A stretch of 64,000 nucleotides of DNA, taken from NCBI RefSeq assembly GCF_014650595.1, contig NZ_BMVG01000005.1:372001-436000 (forward strand), in the 5' to 3' direction. A model generated the notes under the pieces. The model was given only the letters and a program-made list of their open reading frames with translations, did no database searches and was not told the DNA's origin. The DNA is from Streptomyces alanosinicus. Its GTDB lineage: Bacteria; Actinomycetota; Actinomycetes; Streptomycetales; Streptomycetaceae. Both the position numbers and the translations under genes were made by a program. Below, one piece after another: positions 42,371 to 50,538 of the stretch (position 1 is its first letter; the number at the start of each line of letters is the position of its first letter).

Positions 42371-43123
42371 ATGTTCGGTCCCGAAGGCCCCAGCCTGCGT
42401 GAACTCGCCGCACAGGCGCTGTCGTCCGTCGAGCACGGCTACGACCTGCTCGCCCCCAAGTTCGACCACACGCCGTTCCGGACACCCGACGAGGTGCTGG
42501 GCTCCGTGGCGAAGGCGCTCGTCCCGCTCGGCCCGTTCGAGGACGGGCTCGACCTGTGCTGCGGTACGGGCGCGGGCGCCGAGGCGCTGACCGGGCTGTG
42601 CCGCCGCAGCGTCACCGGGATCGACTTCAGCGCGGGCATGCTCGACGTCGCCCGGCGCCGGGTGCGGCCCGCCGGCGGCCCCGGGGTCGCCTGGGTGCGC
42701 GGCGACGCCCGGGCCCTGCCGCTGCGGGCCGCCTTCGATCTCGTGGTGTCCTTCGGCGCGTTCGGTCACTTCCTGCCGCGTGAACTGCCGGGGCTGTTCG
42801 CCCAGGTCCACTCCGTCCTGCGGCCGGGCGGCCGGTTCGCCTTCCCGGTGCTCGCCCCGCCCCGTCCCACGCGGGCCGGTTTCTGGATGCTGCTCGGCTT
42901 CGACACGGTGATGCGGGTGCGCAACGCGCTGTGGCGGCCGCCCTTCGTCATGTACTACCGGACCTTCGGACTCGGCTTCGTGCTCGGGGAGCTGAGGCGG
43001 GCCGGGTTCGCCGTCGACCTGTACGCCCTGCCCGAGTTCGGGCGCCGGGGCGACGGCAGCCCACGGGCCCGGCTGGTGGTGGCCCGGCGCACTCAGCCCG
43101 CCGCCGGCAGGGTGAACTCGTAG
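42371..43123 (+). CDS. Class I SAM-dependent methyltransferase
   Basis: The 250-residue protein has motif I as LDLCCGTGAGAEAL near residue 62, with VTGIDFSAGMLDVARRR and VLRPGGRFAFPVL following, the Methyltransf_11/25 pattern. A helical cap (TRAGFWMLLGFDTVMRVRNALW) sits before the last strands and may form the substrate pocket. It follows the PadR gene by four bases, so the two are co-transcribed. The substrate is unknown. Its last 31 bases overlap the convergent GntR gene. Confidence 0.85.
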   Translation: MFGPEGPSLRELAAQALSSVEHGYDLLAPKFDHTPFRTPDEVLGSVAKALVPLGPFEDGLDLCCGTGAGAEALTGLCRRSVTGIDFSAGMLDVARRRVRPAGGPGVAWVRGDARALPLRAAFDLVVSFGAFGHFLPRELPGLFAQVHSVLRPGGRFAFPVLAPPRPTRAGFWMLLGFDTVMRVRNALWRPPFVMYYRTFGLGFVLGELRRAGFAVDLYALPEFGRRGDGSPRARLVVARRTQPAAGRVNS

Positions 43124-43836
43124 ACCAGGGTGTCCCGTTCGGCGTCCACCACCAGATCGGTGATCTCCAGCGGCCGGGCGTACTGGTCGTGCACGCGCCG
43201 GGTCACCCGCACCGAGGCGGCCCCGTCGACCTGGCTGATCGAGTCGCGGTGGTGCAGACACAGGCCGGCCTGGCGCATCCAGTCGTAGGCCCGCAGCAGC
43301 TGCGCCGGGGTGGCGCCATCGGCCCGGCCCCGGTATCGGGCCAGCTCCGCGACCTCGGCCAGCGCCACCGCCGAGAACGACGTGACCGCCGTCCTGAGCG
43401 AGCGGCCGTCCGGTGTGGCCGAACGATAGCGGTGCATCAGCGTCGGCCGGTGCGGCGCGAGGCCCAGCGCCCGCGCGTGCTCCGGCGGCGGCGCCTCCCA
43501 GGTCACCGTGGCCCGGTCGACCGTGGCCGGGTCGGTCGAGCGGGCCCCCAGCGGGAAGACCGGGGTCCCCCGCGCCTCGACCGGCTCGGCGGACAGCGCG
43601 GCATGGCTGCCCCGGCGGTCGGTGGCCACGAGACCGCCGCGCCGGAGCACCTCCAGCGCCTGCCGGACGGTCTCCCGGCTGACCTGGAAGTGCGCCGCCA
43701 GGTGCCGTTCGCCCGGCAGTCGTTCACCCGGCGGAATGGTGCCGTCGCGCAGTTCGTCGAGCAGCAGCGCCGCGATCCGTCCGTACAGGGGCCGGTCGTC
43801 GCTGGGTGCGGGTTCGTGCGGGGTGGTGCGGGCCAT
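43093..43836 (-). CDS. GntR family regulator, HutC subfamily (UTRA domain)
   Basis: The 247-residue protein has a GntR HTH (PLYGRIAALLLDELRDGTIPPGERLPGERHLAAHFQVSRETVRQALEVLRRGGLV) and a UTRA ligand domain (LGLAPHRPTLMHRYRSATPDGR... to SISQVDGAASVRVTRRV). DasR, PhnF and HutC belong here. The ATG follows AGGAGGG at seven bases. TGGTCTAAACCA, nearly identical to the DasR and PhnF operator form, lies 65 bases upstream, consistent with autoregulation. Ligand and targets are unknown; the neighbouring methyltransferase is convergent. Confidence 0.87.
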   Translation of the reverse strand: MARTTPHEPAPSDDRPLYGRIAALLLDELRDGTIPPGERLPGERHLAAHFQVSRETVRQALEVLRRGGLVATDRRGSHAALSAEPVEARGTPVFPLGARSTDPATVDRATVTWEAPPPEHARALGLAPHRPTLMHRYRSATPDGRSLRTAVTSFSAVALAEVAELARYRGRADGATPAQLLRAYDWMRQAGLCLHHRDSISQVDGAASVRVTRRVHDQYARPLEITDLVVDAERDTLVYEFTLPAAG

Positions 43837-43900
43837 GCCGCGCCCTCCTGTAGTGACAAGACGTAGCCATGCGGGCTCATTGCGCGACCACAATTAGCAT

Positions 43901-43912
43901 TGGTCTAAACCA
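43901..43912 (-). promoter_or_regulatory. HutC-type operator-like site upstream of the GntR gene
   Basis: TGGTCTAAACCA differs at one position from the DasR core TGGTCTAGACCA and is near the mycobacterial PhnF core. It lies 65-76 bases before the GntR start. It could be its own operator or a DasR site. Confidence 0.55.
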
Positions 43913-43967
43913 CGAGGGAAGACCGCTCCGACGTTTCGGCCGAAACCGGCCCACCCTTGCCGTCAGC

Positions 43968-44165
43968 TCAGTCCGGCAGGGGCGGGCACTCGGCGAGCAG
44001 GCCGAAGGCCGGCGCCACGTACCCCGGTTCGGCGAGGGCATCGGCCCGGCGGCGCTGGAAGCCGTTCGGGCCTGGCCCCTGGGGCCGATCAGGACCGCCG
44101 GCCGCCGGCCGCCGACCGGCAGCGGCGGGGAGCGCGAGGTGCCCGATCATCGTCAGGCCGTCTGC
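43968..44165 (-). pseudogene. Remnant of a dienelactone hydrolase family gene
   Basis: On the minus strand the translation reads DGLTMIGHLALPAAAGRRPA, a short stretch, then NGFQRRRADALAEPGYVAPAFGLLAE. This is the N-terminal 60 or so residues of dienelactone hydrolases (pattern GLxMxGxLALP...RRPAVL...QxRADALAxLGYVALAxDL). It stops after about 65 residues, well before the nucleophile Cys/Ser region. No start codon is clear. It abuts another decayed gene on the other strand, marking a rearrangement point. Confidence 0.6.
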
Positions 44166-44181
44166 CGCGGGTGCACAGCAG

Positions 44182-44741
44182 GATCGGCGGGCTTTCGCCC
44201 GGCGCGGGCTGGCCGTACTGGCCGGGCTCGTCGTCGCCGGGACGAGCAGCACGCCGGCCTACGCGGCACAGAACCGTCCAGCGCGTGCGGCCCGCCTTCG
44301 TGCCGACGACGCGACGAATGGCGCTTCTGCGAACGCTGCTACGGGATGATCCACGTGTACTTCGGGCTGGACGTAGACGTATGCCCGGCCGCCAGTGACG
44401 GCCACTCCGTCGCGGGATACCGGTTCCGCATCCCCTACGACGTGCCCGAGACCCCGACCGCACAGGCCGCCTGGCGGTCCTGCGAGAGGTGCCTCGGCAT
44501 GTTCTACTTCGGCTACCCGGGAGGCGGCTGATGCCCCGCCGGCGGCTCCCACCTGGCGAAGGGGCACAACTACGTCCTTCCCCATGATGTGGTCGAGACC
44601 CCCGCGACCCAGGCGTACTGGCCGTTCTGCGACAAGTGCTACGCCCTCTTCTTCTGGGGCTACCCCGCCAAGGGCAGTTGTCCGGCCGGCGGCGCTCACG
44701 AGGCGCAGGGGTTCAACTTCGTCATCCCGCACTACGCGTAA
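44182..44741 (+). pseudogene. Disrupted secreted Cys-repeat protein gene (frameshift and in-frame TGA)
   Basis: A signal-peptide-like stretch (RRAFARRGLAVLAGLVVAG... ending AYAAQ) lies in one frame without a start codon. The frame then shifts near 44315, and three repeats of about 50 residues follow in a second frame: W-R-F-C-E-R-C-x-G-M ... CPAA, then WRSCERCLGMFYFGY, then WPFCDKCYALFFWGY. Each repeat is joined by CPAGGxHxAxGxNxVxPHD. An in-frame TGA (44529-44531) sits exactly between GYPGGG and CPAGGSH, after which the frame continues to TAA at 44739. The intact parent would be an exported protein with paired Cys repeats, of unknown role. Confidence 0.65.
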
Positions 44742-44806
44742 CGGCCCGCACCGTGCGGCGAGACACGGGCCGGGCGGGAGACAAGCCCCTCGCCCGGCCC
44801 GTCGTC

Positions 44807-45775
44807 TCAGGCGTAGGCCCGCAGCCAGCGCAGCTTCGCCGCCTCGTGGAAGGGGCCGCCGCCCTCATGGTCGTTGAAGTCGTAGACCTCGATCGCCTTG
44901 TCCTCGTGCGCCCAGGCGTTGAAGGCGGCGAACACCGTCGACGGCGGGCAGGTCTGGTCCTCCAGCGCCGCGGAGAACAGCGCCGGCGCGCTGCCCCGCG
45001 CCGCGAAATGCACCCCGTCGAAGTACGACAGCGTGCGCCGCACCTCCGCCGAGCGGCCGCGGTGCGTCTTGAGGAACAGGCCGATCTCGCGGTACGGATG
45101 ACGGTCCGTCAAGGTCGTCGCGCGCGGGAAGTCGCACAGGAACGGCACGTCCGGCGCCACCGCGACCACGCCGGGAACCAGCGCGCCGACGGCGAGGGCG
45201 ATGCCACCGCCCTGACTCGAACCGAGCACCACGGTCCGCGCCGCGTCGGTCAGCGGATGCGAACGGGCCGCCTCGACGGCGCGCACCGCGTCCGTGTACA
45301 CCCGGCGGTAGTAGTAGTTCTCGGGTGCGTCGATGCCGCGCGTCATAAAGCCGGGGTACGCCGGCGCGGCGCCCACCGGGTCCGCCGTACCACCGCCGCC
45401 GCCCCAGGAGCTGCCCTGGCCGCGGGTGTCCATCACGAAGTGCGCCCGGCCCGTCGACGCCCACAGCAGGTTCTCGTGCGCGAGCCCGCGCCCACCGCCG
45501 TAGCCGATGAACTCCACGACCAGCGGCAGGGGTCCGCTCGCGGCGGCCGGCAGCCGCAGCCAGCCCTTGACCGGGTGCCCGCCGAACCCGGCGAACGTCA
45601 CGTCGTACACCTCGACCGTGGACAGCGCGGTGTCCACCAGTTCGAAGCGTGCGTCCAGCGCGTGCTCGCGTGTCTCCTGAAGGGTCTTGTCCCAGAAGGC
45701 GTCGAAGTCCTCGGGTTCCGTGGACTCGCTGCGGTGTGCGCGGAGTTCGGCGAGGGGGATGTCGAACAGGGCCAT
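44807..45775 (-). CDS. Acetylxylan esterase / cephalosporin-C deacetylase family (AXE1) hydrolase
   Basis: The 322-residue cytoplasmic alpha/beta hydrolase matches AXE1: MALFDIPLAELRAHRSESTEPEDFDAFW, YVVEFIGYGGG-like segment, MDTRGQGSSWG, and the nucleophile Ser187 in VLGSSQGGG. The triad His lies in YDFNDHEGGG near the end. It removes acetyl groups from xylo-oligosaccharides or cephalosporins. It lacks a signal peptide, so it acts on imported oligosaccharides. I start at ATG 45775; a TTG two codons earlier is possible. Confidence 0.92.
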   Translation of the reverse strand: MALFDIPLAELRAHRSESTEPEDFDAFWDKTLQETREHALDARFELVDTALSTVEVYDVTFAGFGGHPVKGWLRLPAAASGPLPLVVEFIGYGGGRGLAHENLLWASTGRAHFVMDTRGQGSSWGGGGGTADPVGAAPAYPGFMTRGIDAPENYYYRRVYTDAVRAVEAARSHPLTDAARTVVLGSSQGGGIALAVGALVPGVVAVAPDVPFLCDFPRATTLTDRHPYREIGLFLKTHRGRSAEVRRTLSYFDGVHFAARGSAPALFSAALEDQTCPPSTVFAAFNAWAHEDKAIEVYDFNDHEGGGPFHEAAKLRWLRAYA

Positions 45776-45875
45776 CAACAACCGCCTTTGCGAGGAAGCA
45801 GCATCAGCTCACGGTACGCGGGCGGTCGGAGGACTGGCCAGTAAGCGGTTGCCGTCTGTCGGCGGGCGGATCACC

Positions 45876-46460
45876 TCACGCCTGGGGCTGGGTCCACCGC
45901 GGACCCGTCCGCTCCCACTCCCGCTCCCACTCCGCGAGCCGGTGCCGCAGCGCGATCCGGCGCTCGACGGCGTGTCCGAGCAGGACGAGGGCCGCCGTGG
46001 CGCCCGCCGCGCACACCCCGACCGTCACCGCGTGCTGCAGGACCGTCGAGCGGTCCGGCGGCGGCCGTACGGCACGGCCGCGGGTGTCGAACCACACCGT
46101 GACCGTGTCTCCGGCCCGGGTCCCCGCCGGCACCCGCGCCCACGCCGTGCGGGCGCCCTTGCCGGGCTCGCTCCAGCGGACCTCGGCGCGGTAGGGGCGC
46201 TCGCGGGCGCCCTCGACGGCGGACAGCGGCTCGGTCCGGTCGCCCGTCACCAGCGCGCGCATCCGGTGGCGTTCGGCCCGCTGCGCGGCCGCGACGGTCC
46301 CGGCGTGGTCATCGGCGCGCAGGCCCGCGGCCACGCCGACCAGGGGTACGACGACGAACAGCAGGACGGTGACGATCAGCATCGTCCATGCCTCCAGGAC
46401 ATCCGAGCGGCGCCGCAGGCGATTGCGCCGCCAGCGCCAGCCCCGCACCCGGGTACGCAT
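45876..46460 (-). CDS. Two-TM membrane protein of Rv1733c type
   Basis: The 194-residue protein has a basic start (MRTRVRGWRWRRNRLRRRSD), a membrane helix (TMLIVTVLLFVVVPLVGVAAG), an extracytoplasmic domain of about 75 residues with VRWSEPGKGARTAWARVPAGTRAGDTVTVWFD, a second helix (AVTVGVCAAGATAALVLLGHAVER), and a charged tail. This matches the Rv1733c-like family common in actinobacteria. Function is unknown. GAGGAGG precedes the ATG by six bases. Confidence 0.8.
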   Translation of the reverse strand: MRTRVRGWRWRRNRLRRRSDVLEAWTMLIVTVLLFVVVPLVGVAAGLRADDHAGTVAAAQRAERHRMRALVTGDRTEPLSAVEGARERPYRAEVRWSEPGKGARTAWARVPAGTRAGDTVTVWFDTRGRAVRPPPDRSTVLQHAVTVGVCAAGATAALVLLGHAVERRIALRHRLAEWEREWERTGPRWTQPQA

Positions 46461-46692
46461 GTCCACCTCCTCGCACCGTCGCGGCGGTGGGCCGGCGAAC
46501 CGGTCGCCCGGTCCGTCACCTCCCTCACCGCTCACGCACACGAGCGTCCACACACGTCTCGTACCCCGTACGGAGCACCCGCGCTCACGTCATGTACCGC
46601 GAGTTCAAGCCCACCTGGAGCGCGGGAACCCGCCACGCGCCCCACGATCACACGACCGACCCCGGCGTACGACCCCGGCGTACGACCCCGAG

Positions 46693-47538
46693 TCAGCCGA
46701 AGCGCTCGATACGGATCCGGTCCACCGGCTGTCCCGCGGCGACCAGCAGTTGTGACGCATGCTCGGCAAACCCGTTGGAGCCGCACACATAGGCCTCCCA
46801 CCCACCAGAAGGCGGCTCGGCCAGGAGCGGCGCCACATGTGCGGCCGCCAGCCGTCCCACGGGTACACCTGGTGGCGCGCTCCGGGTGAAGACGGGTGTC
46901 GTCTCCGCGCCCAGCTCGGAGGCGTAGATCAGTTCCTCGGGGTTGCGCGCGGACACCAGCATGCGCAGCGGCACCGTCAGGCCGCGCCCGCGGTGGTGCC
47001 GCACCATCGACATCAGCGGGACGACCCCGGAGCCGGCGCCGAGCAGCAGCGCGGGCCGGTCGCCCGGCCAGGCGAAGAAACCGCTCAGCGGCCCGCGCAC
47101 CTCGACCGTGTCACCGGGGCGGGCCACGGTGTGGAACCAGCCCGAGACCTCGCCGTCCGGCACCTGGTCCAGGGTCAGCTCGATGTGCCCGGATTCGTCC
47201 GGAGCCGACGCGATCGAGTAGTGGCGCTGCGCCACATAACCGTCCGGCGCGGTCAGCCGGAGCATCAGGTGCTGGCCGGGCAGATGGCCCGCCCACTGCG
47301 GCACCGCCAGCCGGAAGGTGGCCGTGTGCGGTGTCTCGCGCCGGATCCGCGTCAGCGTGGCGGTCTGCCACACCGCCGCCGTCTGCTCGCTGACCGCGAT
47401 GCGTCCGGGCACCGCGAACCGCGCGGCGCGAACGCGGGCGTCGGCCGCCGGGGCTGTCGAGGCCACCGGGGCTACCGGGGCCACCGGGGCCGTCGGGTCC
47501 GCCGGCGCCGTGCCGGTCGTCGTCACTCTGTCAGTCAC
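46693..47538 (-). CDS. FAD/NAD(P)-binding oxidoreductase (ferredoxin-reductase type)
   Basis: The 281-residue protein has a FAD-binding barrel with RHYSIAS (R-x-Y-S) near residue 107, and a NAD-binding domain with LLLGAGSGVVPLMSMVRHH and YVCGSNGFAEHASQLL. An Ala/Pro/Val repeat (APVAPVAPVA) fills its N-terminus. The GTG start overlaps the stop of the sulfite-oxidase-like gene by eight bases, so it probably feeds or accepts electrons for that molybdoenzyme. It has no ferredoxin-type Cys domain of its own. Confidence 0.87.
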   Translation of the reverse strand: MTDRVTTTGTAPADPTAPVAPVAPVASTAPAADARVRAARFAVPGRIAVSEQTAAVWQTATLTRIRRETPHTATFRLAVPQWAGHLPGQHLMLRLTAPDGYVAQRHYSIASAPDESGHIELTLDQVPDGEVSGWFHTVARPGDTVEVRGPLSGFFAWPGDRPALLLGAGSGVVPLMSMVRHHRGRGLTVPLRMLVSARNPEELIYASELGAETTPVFTRSAPPGVPVGRLAAAHVAPLLAEPPSGGWEAYVCGSNGFAEHASQLLVAAGQPVDRIRIERFG

Positions 47539-48136
47539 CGGAGTACCGCTGCTCCTGCCAGGGGTTGCCGCGCTCGTGATAGCCGTTGCGCTCCCAGAAA
47601 CCCGGCTCGTCGTGGTCGAGGAGGGTGAGGCCCGCGATCCACTTGGCGCTCTTCCAGAAGTACAGATGGGGCACCACCAGCCGCGCCGGGCCGCCGTGCT
47701 CGGACGGCAGCGGCTTCCCGTCGTACTCCCAGACGATCCAGGCCCGCCCGCCGGTGAGGTCGGTCAGCGGCAGGTTCGCGGTGTAGCCCGTGTGGGAGGA
47801 GGCGAGCACATGGGTGGCGGACACATGGGGCCGCACCACAGCGAGGAACGCGTCCAGCGAGACACCGCCGAACCGCACACCGAACTTCGACCAGCCGGTC
47901 ACACAGTGGATGTCCCCGTCGTACGCCGACGCCGGCAACGCGTGCGCGGACTCCCAGTCCCAGGTGTGCGGCCGTTCGACCAGGCCGTCGATGCGGAAGG
48001 ACCAGTCGGCCGGCGCGAGGTCGGGGGTGACCTCGGCGGACAGGACGGGCCAGTCCTCGCCCGCGTCGTACTGCCCGGGCGGCAGCCCCGGGTTGTGGAC
48101 GCGCGGGCGGCCCGTGAAGCCTCGCGTGACGTTCAT
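47531..48136 (-). CDS. Sulfite-oxidase-like molybdopterin oxidoreductase
   Basis: The 201-residue protein is the short catalytic-domain type, with the molybdenum ligand Cys78 in IHCVTGWSKFGVRFGG and later GPARLVVPHLYFWKSAKW. It lacks the C-terminal dimerisation domain and has no Tat signal, so it is cytoplasmic, unlike the periplasmic MsrP. It may reduce or oxidise a sulfoxide or similar group, with electrons from the overlapping flavin reductase. GAAGG lies directly against the ATG and TACGGT is nearby, so the mRNA may be leaderless. Confidence 0.88.
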   Translation of the reverse strand: MNVTRGFTGRPRVHNPGLPPGQYDAGEDWPVLSAEVTPDLAPADWSFRIDGLVERPHTWDWESAHALPASAYDGDIHCVTGWSKFGVRFGGVSLDAFLAVVRPHVSATHVLASSHTGYTANLPLTDLTGGRAWIVWEYDGKPLPSEHGGPARLVVPHLYFWKSAKWIAGLTLLDHDEPGFWERNGYHERGNPWQEQRYSGD

Positions 48137-48317
48137 CCTTCAACCGTACGCTGTCGCTCCGTGTGCTCCGTCCCTGGTCACCGCCCGGACACCGCCCGGA
48201 TGATTGCGCACTCATGAACTCTTTCGAGCCAGGGGAATACCTCTGCGGCGCTTCTCCTTTGCGCTCGATGCCGGCACCGGTACACCGGTGACAGCGCGAG
48301 AGAAGCGAGGAATGAGC

Positions 48318-49241
48318 ATGCCCAAGGCGTACGTCTACACACGGCACGGCGGACCGGAGACCGAGGCGCTGATCGACGTGGACCGCCCGAGCCCCGGCCC
48401 CGGCGAGATCCTGATCGCGGTGCGCGCGGCCGGCGTCAATCCGGTGGACTGGAAGCTGCGCCAGGGCTTTCGCCGGCCCGGCGAGAGCGAACGCAGCTTT
48501 CCCACGGTCTTCGGCAGCGAGGCGGCCGGCGTCGTGGCGGAGGTCGGTGCGGACGTCTCCGGGTTCGCCGTCGGCGACGAGGTCTTCGGCAGCACCGCCC
48601 ACGGCGGATACGCCGAGTACGCCCTGCTGACCGCCGCCGTGACCGCCCACAAGCCCGCCGCGCTGTCCTTCCGTGACGCCGCCACCCTCCCGGTCGCCGC
48701 CGCCACCGCGTACGACGGGGTCCGCCAGCTGGACCTGCCCGGGGGCGCGACCCTGCTGGTGACGGGCGCCGGCGGCGGGGTCGGCAGCGCCGCCGTACAG
48801 ATCGCCCGCGCCCTCGGACTGCGGGTCGTCGGCGTGGCGAGCGAGGGCAAGAAGGACTTCGTGGAGTCGCTGGGCGCCGTGCACGTGGCCGCCGGGCCCG
48901 ACCTGGCCGAGCGGGTGCGCACCGTCGCCCGCGACGGGATCGACGGGGTGTACGACCTGGTGGGCGGCCCGGTCCTCACCGAGTCCGCCGAACTGCTGAA
49001 GGACCGCGGCAAGCTGGTCACCGCCGGCTCCCCGCAGGAGACCGTCGCCGCGCTGGGCGGCGACCGCGTCCAGCGCGCCCGCACCGCCGCGGTCCTCGAC
49101 GAGGTGGCCGACCTCGCCGTGCGCGGCGCGCTGAAGACCCATGTCACCGGCGTCTTCCCGCTGGCGCGGGCCGGCGAGGCACTGCGCGCCGTCGAGGAAG
49201 GACACACCCTCGGCAAGCTCGTGATCGAGGTGGACGCGTGA
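48318..49241 (+). CDS. NADPH:quinone reductase / zinc-independent MDR alcohol dehydrogenase
   Basis: The 307-residue MDR protein has AAGVNPVDWKLRQG, FGSEAAGVVAEVG and the NADPH-binding LLVTGAGGGVGSAAVQIARALGLRVVG near 145. It lacks the Zn ligands of true alcohol dehydrogenases, as in QOR-type enzymes that reduce quinones or enones. ATG 48318 follows GCGAGGA at seven bases; ATG 48312 is too close. The GNAT gene overlaps its stop (GTGA). Confidence 0.9.
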   Translation: MPKAYVYTRHGGPETEALIDVDRPSPGPGEILIAVRAAGVNPVDWKLRQGFRRPGESERSFPTVFGSEAAGVVAEVGADVSGFAVGDEVFGSTAHGGYAEYALLTAAVTAHKPAALSFRDAATLPVAAATAYDGVRQLDLPGGATLLVTGAGGGVGSAAVQIARALGLRVVGVASEGKKDFVESLGAVHVAAGPDLAERVRTVARDGIDGVYDLVGGPVLTESAELLKDRGKLVTAGSPQETVAALGGDRVQRARTAAVLDEVADLAVRGALKTHVTGVFPLARAGEALRAVEEGHTLGKLVIEVDA

Positions 49242-49999
49242 GCGTCATAGCCGGTCCGGGCGTCGGCGGGCAGGCCCCCGCCGACGCCCCGCACATCCTG
49301 GACAACCCCGCCCTCGCCTCGCTGACCGGCCCGCACGCCCACTTCGCCGAGCGGCGCGGCCGGGTGCTGCGCTACCCCGTCGACGTGTCGCCGTGGCTGG
49401 CGCTGCCCGACGAGCCGCACGCGCGGGACTGGGCGGACCTGGCCGCGCTGGCCGGTCCCGGCGCGGAGATCCCGCTGCCGGGCTACCGGGGCGAGGTGCC
49501 GGACGGCTGGGAGATCACCTTCCGGGTCGAGGGCGTGCAGTTCGTGGACGACGGCCTGGCTGCCGCGCCGGACGCGGAGGCGGTGCGGCTCGGCCCGGCG
49601 GACGTCCCCGAGATGCTCGACCTCGTGGCCCGCGCCCAGCCCGGCCCCTTCGGGCCGCGCACCGTCGAACTCGGCACCTACCTCGGGATCCGCCGCGGCG
49701 GCGCACTGATCGCCATGGCGGGGGAGCGGCTGCACCCGCCGGGCTGGACCGAGATCAGCGCGGTCTGCACCGACCAGGCCTTCCGCGGCGAGGGCCTCGC
49801 CACCCGGCTGATCCTCGCGGTCGCGCACGGCATACGGGAGCGCGGCGAGACCCCGTTCCTGCACACCGGCGCCCACAACACCGACGCGATCCGGCTGTAC
49901 GAGTCCCTGGGCTTCCGGCTGCGCCGCCGTACGGCCTTCCTCGCGGCCCGTGCCCCGGAGCGGACGGCGGACGACCGGGCGGCGGTACCGGTGGCCTGA
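49238..49999 (+). CDS. GNAT family N-acetyltransferase (FR47-like)
   Basis: The 253-residue protein has an N-terminal lobe and a C-terminal GNAT core: IRRGGALIAMAGERLHPPGWTEISAVCTDQAFRGEGLATRLILAVAHGIRERGETPFLH. The R-G-E-G-L-A loop binds acetyl-CoA. NTDAIRLYESLGFRLRRRTAFLAA follows. It acetylates an unidentified amine. Its GTG overlaps the quinone reductase stop, so the two may act on one small-molecule stress pathway. Confidence 0.85.
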   Translation: MSVIAGPGVGGQAPADAPHILDNPALASLTGPHAHFAERRGRVLRYPVDVSPWLALPDEPHARDWADLAALAGPGAEIPLPGYRGEVPDGWEITFRVEGVQFVDDGLAAAPDAEAVRLGPADVPEMLDLVARAQPGPFGPRTVELGTYLGIRRGGALIAMAGERLHPPGWTEISAVCTDQAFRGEGLATRLILAVAHGIRERGETPFLHTGAHNTDAIRLYESLGFRLRRRTAFLAARAPERTADDRAAVPVA

Positions 50000-50015
50000 C
50001 CTGCGGGAACGCGGG

Positions 50016-50456
50016 TCAGTCGGACCCGGTTCCGCCCGGACCCGCGTTGTACCGCTCCAGGTAGGCCGCGAAGCGCACCAGGTCCTCCTGCGGCCAGTCC
50101 GCGAGCCGTTCGCGGAAGGCGGCCCGGCGGCTGTCGGTGACCTGGGCGAGGATCTCCCGGCCCGCGTCCGTCAGATGCAGCACCTGGACCCGGTGGTCCT
50201 CCGGGTCCACACGGCGCTCGACCAACCCGGCCCGCTCCAGCGCGGCCACCTGTCGGCTGACCGTGGACTTGTCGAGCGCGTAGTGCGCCGCCAGGTCCGT
50301 CGCCCGGCAGCCGTCGCGCTCCTCCAGGTGGCCGAGCAGGGTGTACGACACCAGGGACAGCTCGGGGTGCATACGGCCCGCCGAGGCACGGGCCCGGCGG
50401 GCGAAGATCGTCATCTCGCGCTGGATCGTCTCCACGGCCGACTCCGCTGCGCTCAC
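50016..50456 (-). CDS. MarR family transcriptional regulator
   Basis: The 146-residue protein has ELSLVSYTLLGHLEERDGCRATDLAAHYALDKSTVSRQVAALERAGLVERRVDPEDHRVQVLHLTDAGREIL, a typical MarR wing with D-x-R. The GTG follows GGAGGAGG at eight bases. It is divergent from a membrane protein gene across an 82-base gap that holds two inverted repeats with GTTG/CAAC arms, so it very likely represses that gene and itself. Confidence 0.88.
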   Translation of the reverse strand: MSAAESAVETIQREMTIFARRARASAGRMHPELSLVSYTLLGHLEERDGCRATDLAAHYALDKSTVSRQVAALERAGLVERRVDPEDHRVQVLHLTDAGREILAQVTDSRRAAFRERLADWPQEDLVRFAAYLERYNAGPGGTGSD

Positions 50457-50479
50457 GGGAATACCTCCTCCGACGTTCT

Positions 50480-50520
50480 AGTTGTATAGTACAACTTGAG
50501 TGAGGGTTGTATAAGCCAAC
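50480..50520. promoter_or_regulatory. Two MarR boxes between divergent genes
   Basis: AGTTGTA-TAG-TACAACT (50480-50496) is a perfect 7-bp inverted repeat. GTTGTATAAGCCAAC (50506-50520) is a second, imperfect copy with the same GTTG/CAAC ends. Both lie in the AT-rich centre of the MarR/membrane-protein gap. Confidence 0.65.
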
Positions 50521-50538
50521 TATTGGAGGTCGCTCGCG

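Noticed and set aside
44529..44531. TGA as a selenocysteine or read-through codon
   Set aside because: There is no obvious SECIS-like hairpin after it, and the gene also lacks a start and has a frameshift, so simple decay is more likely.
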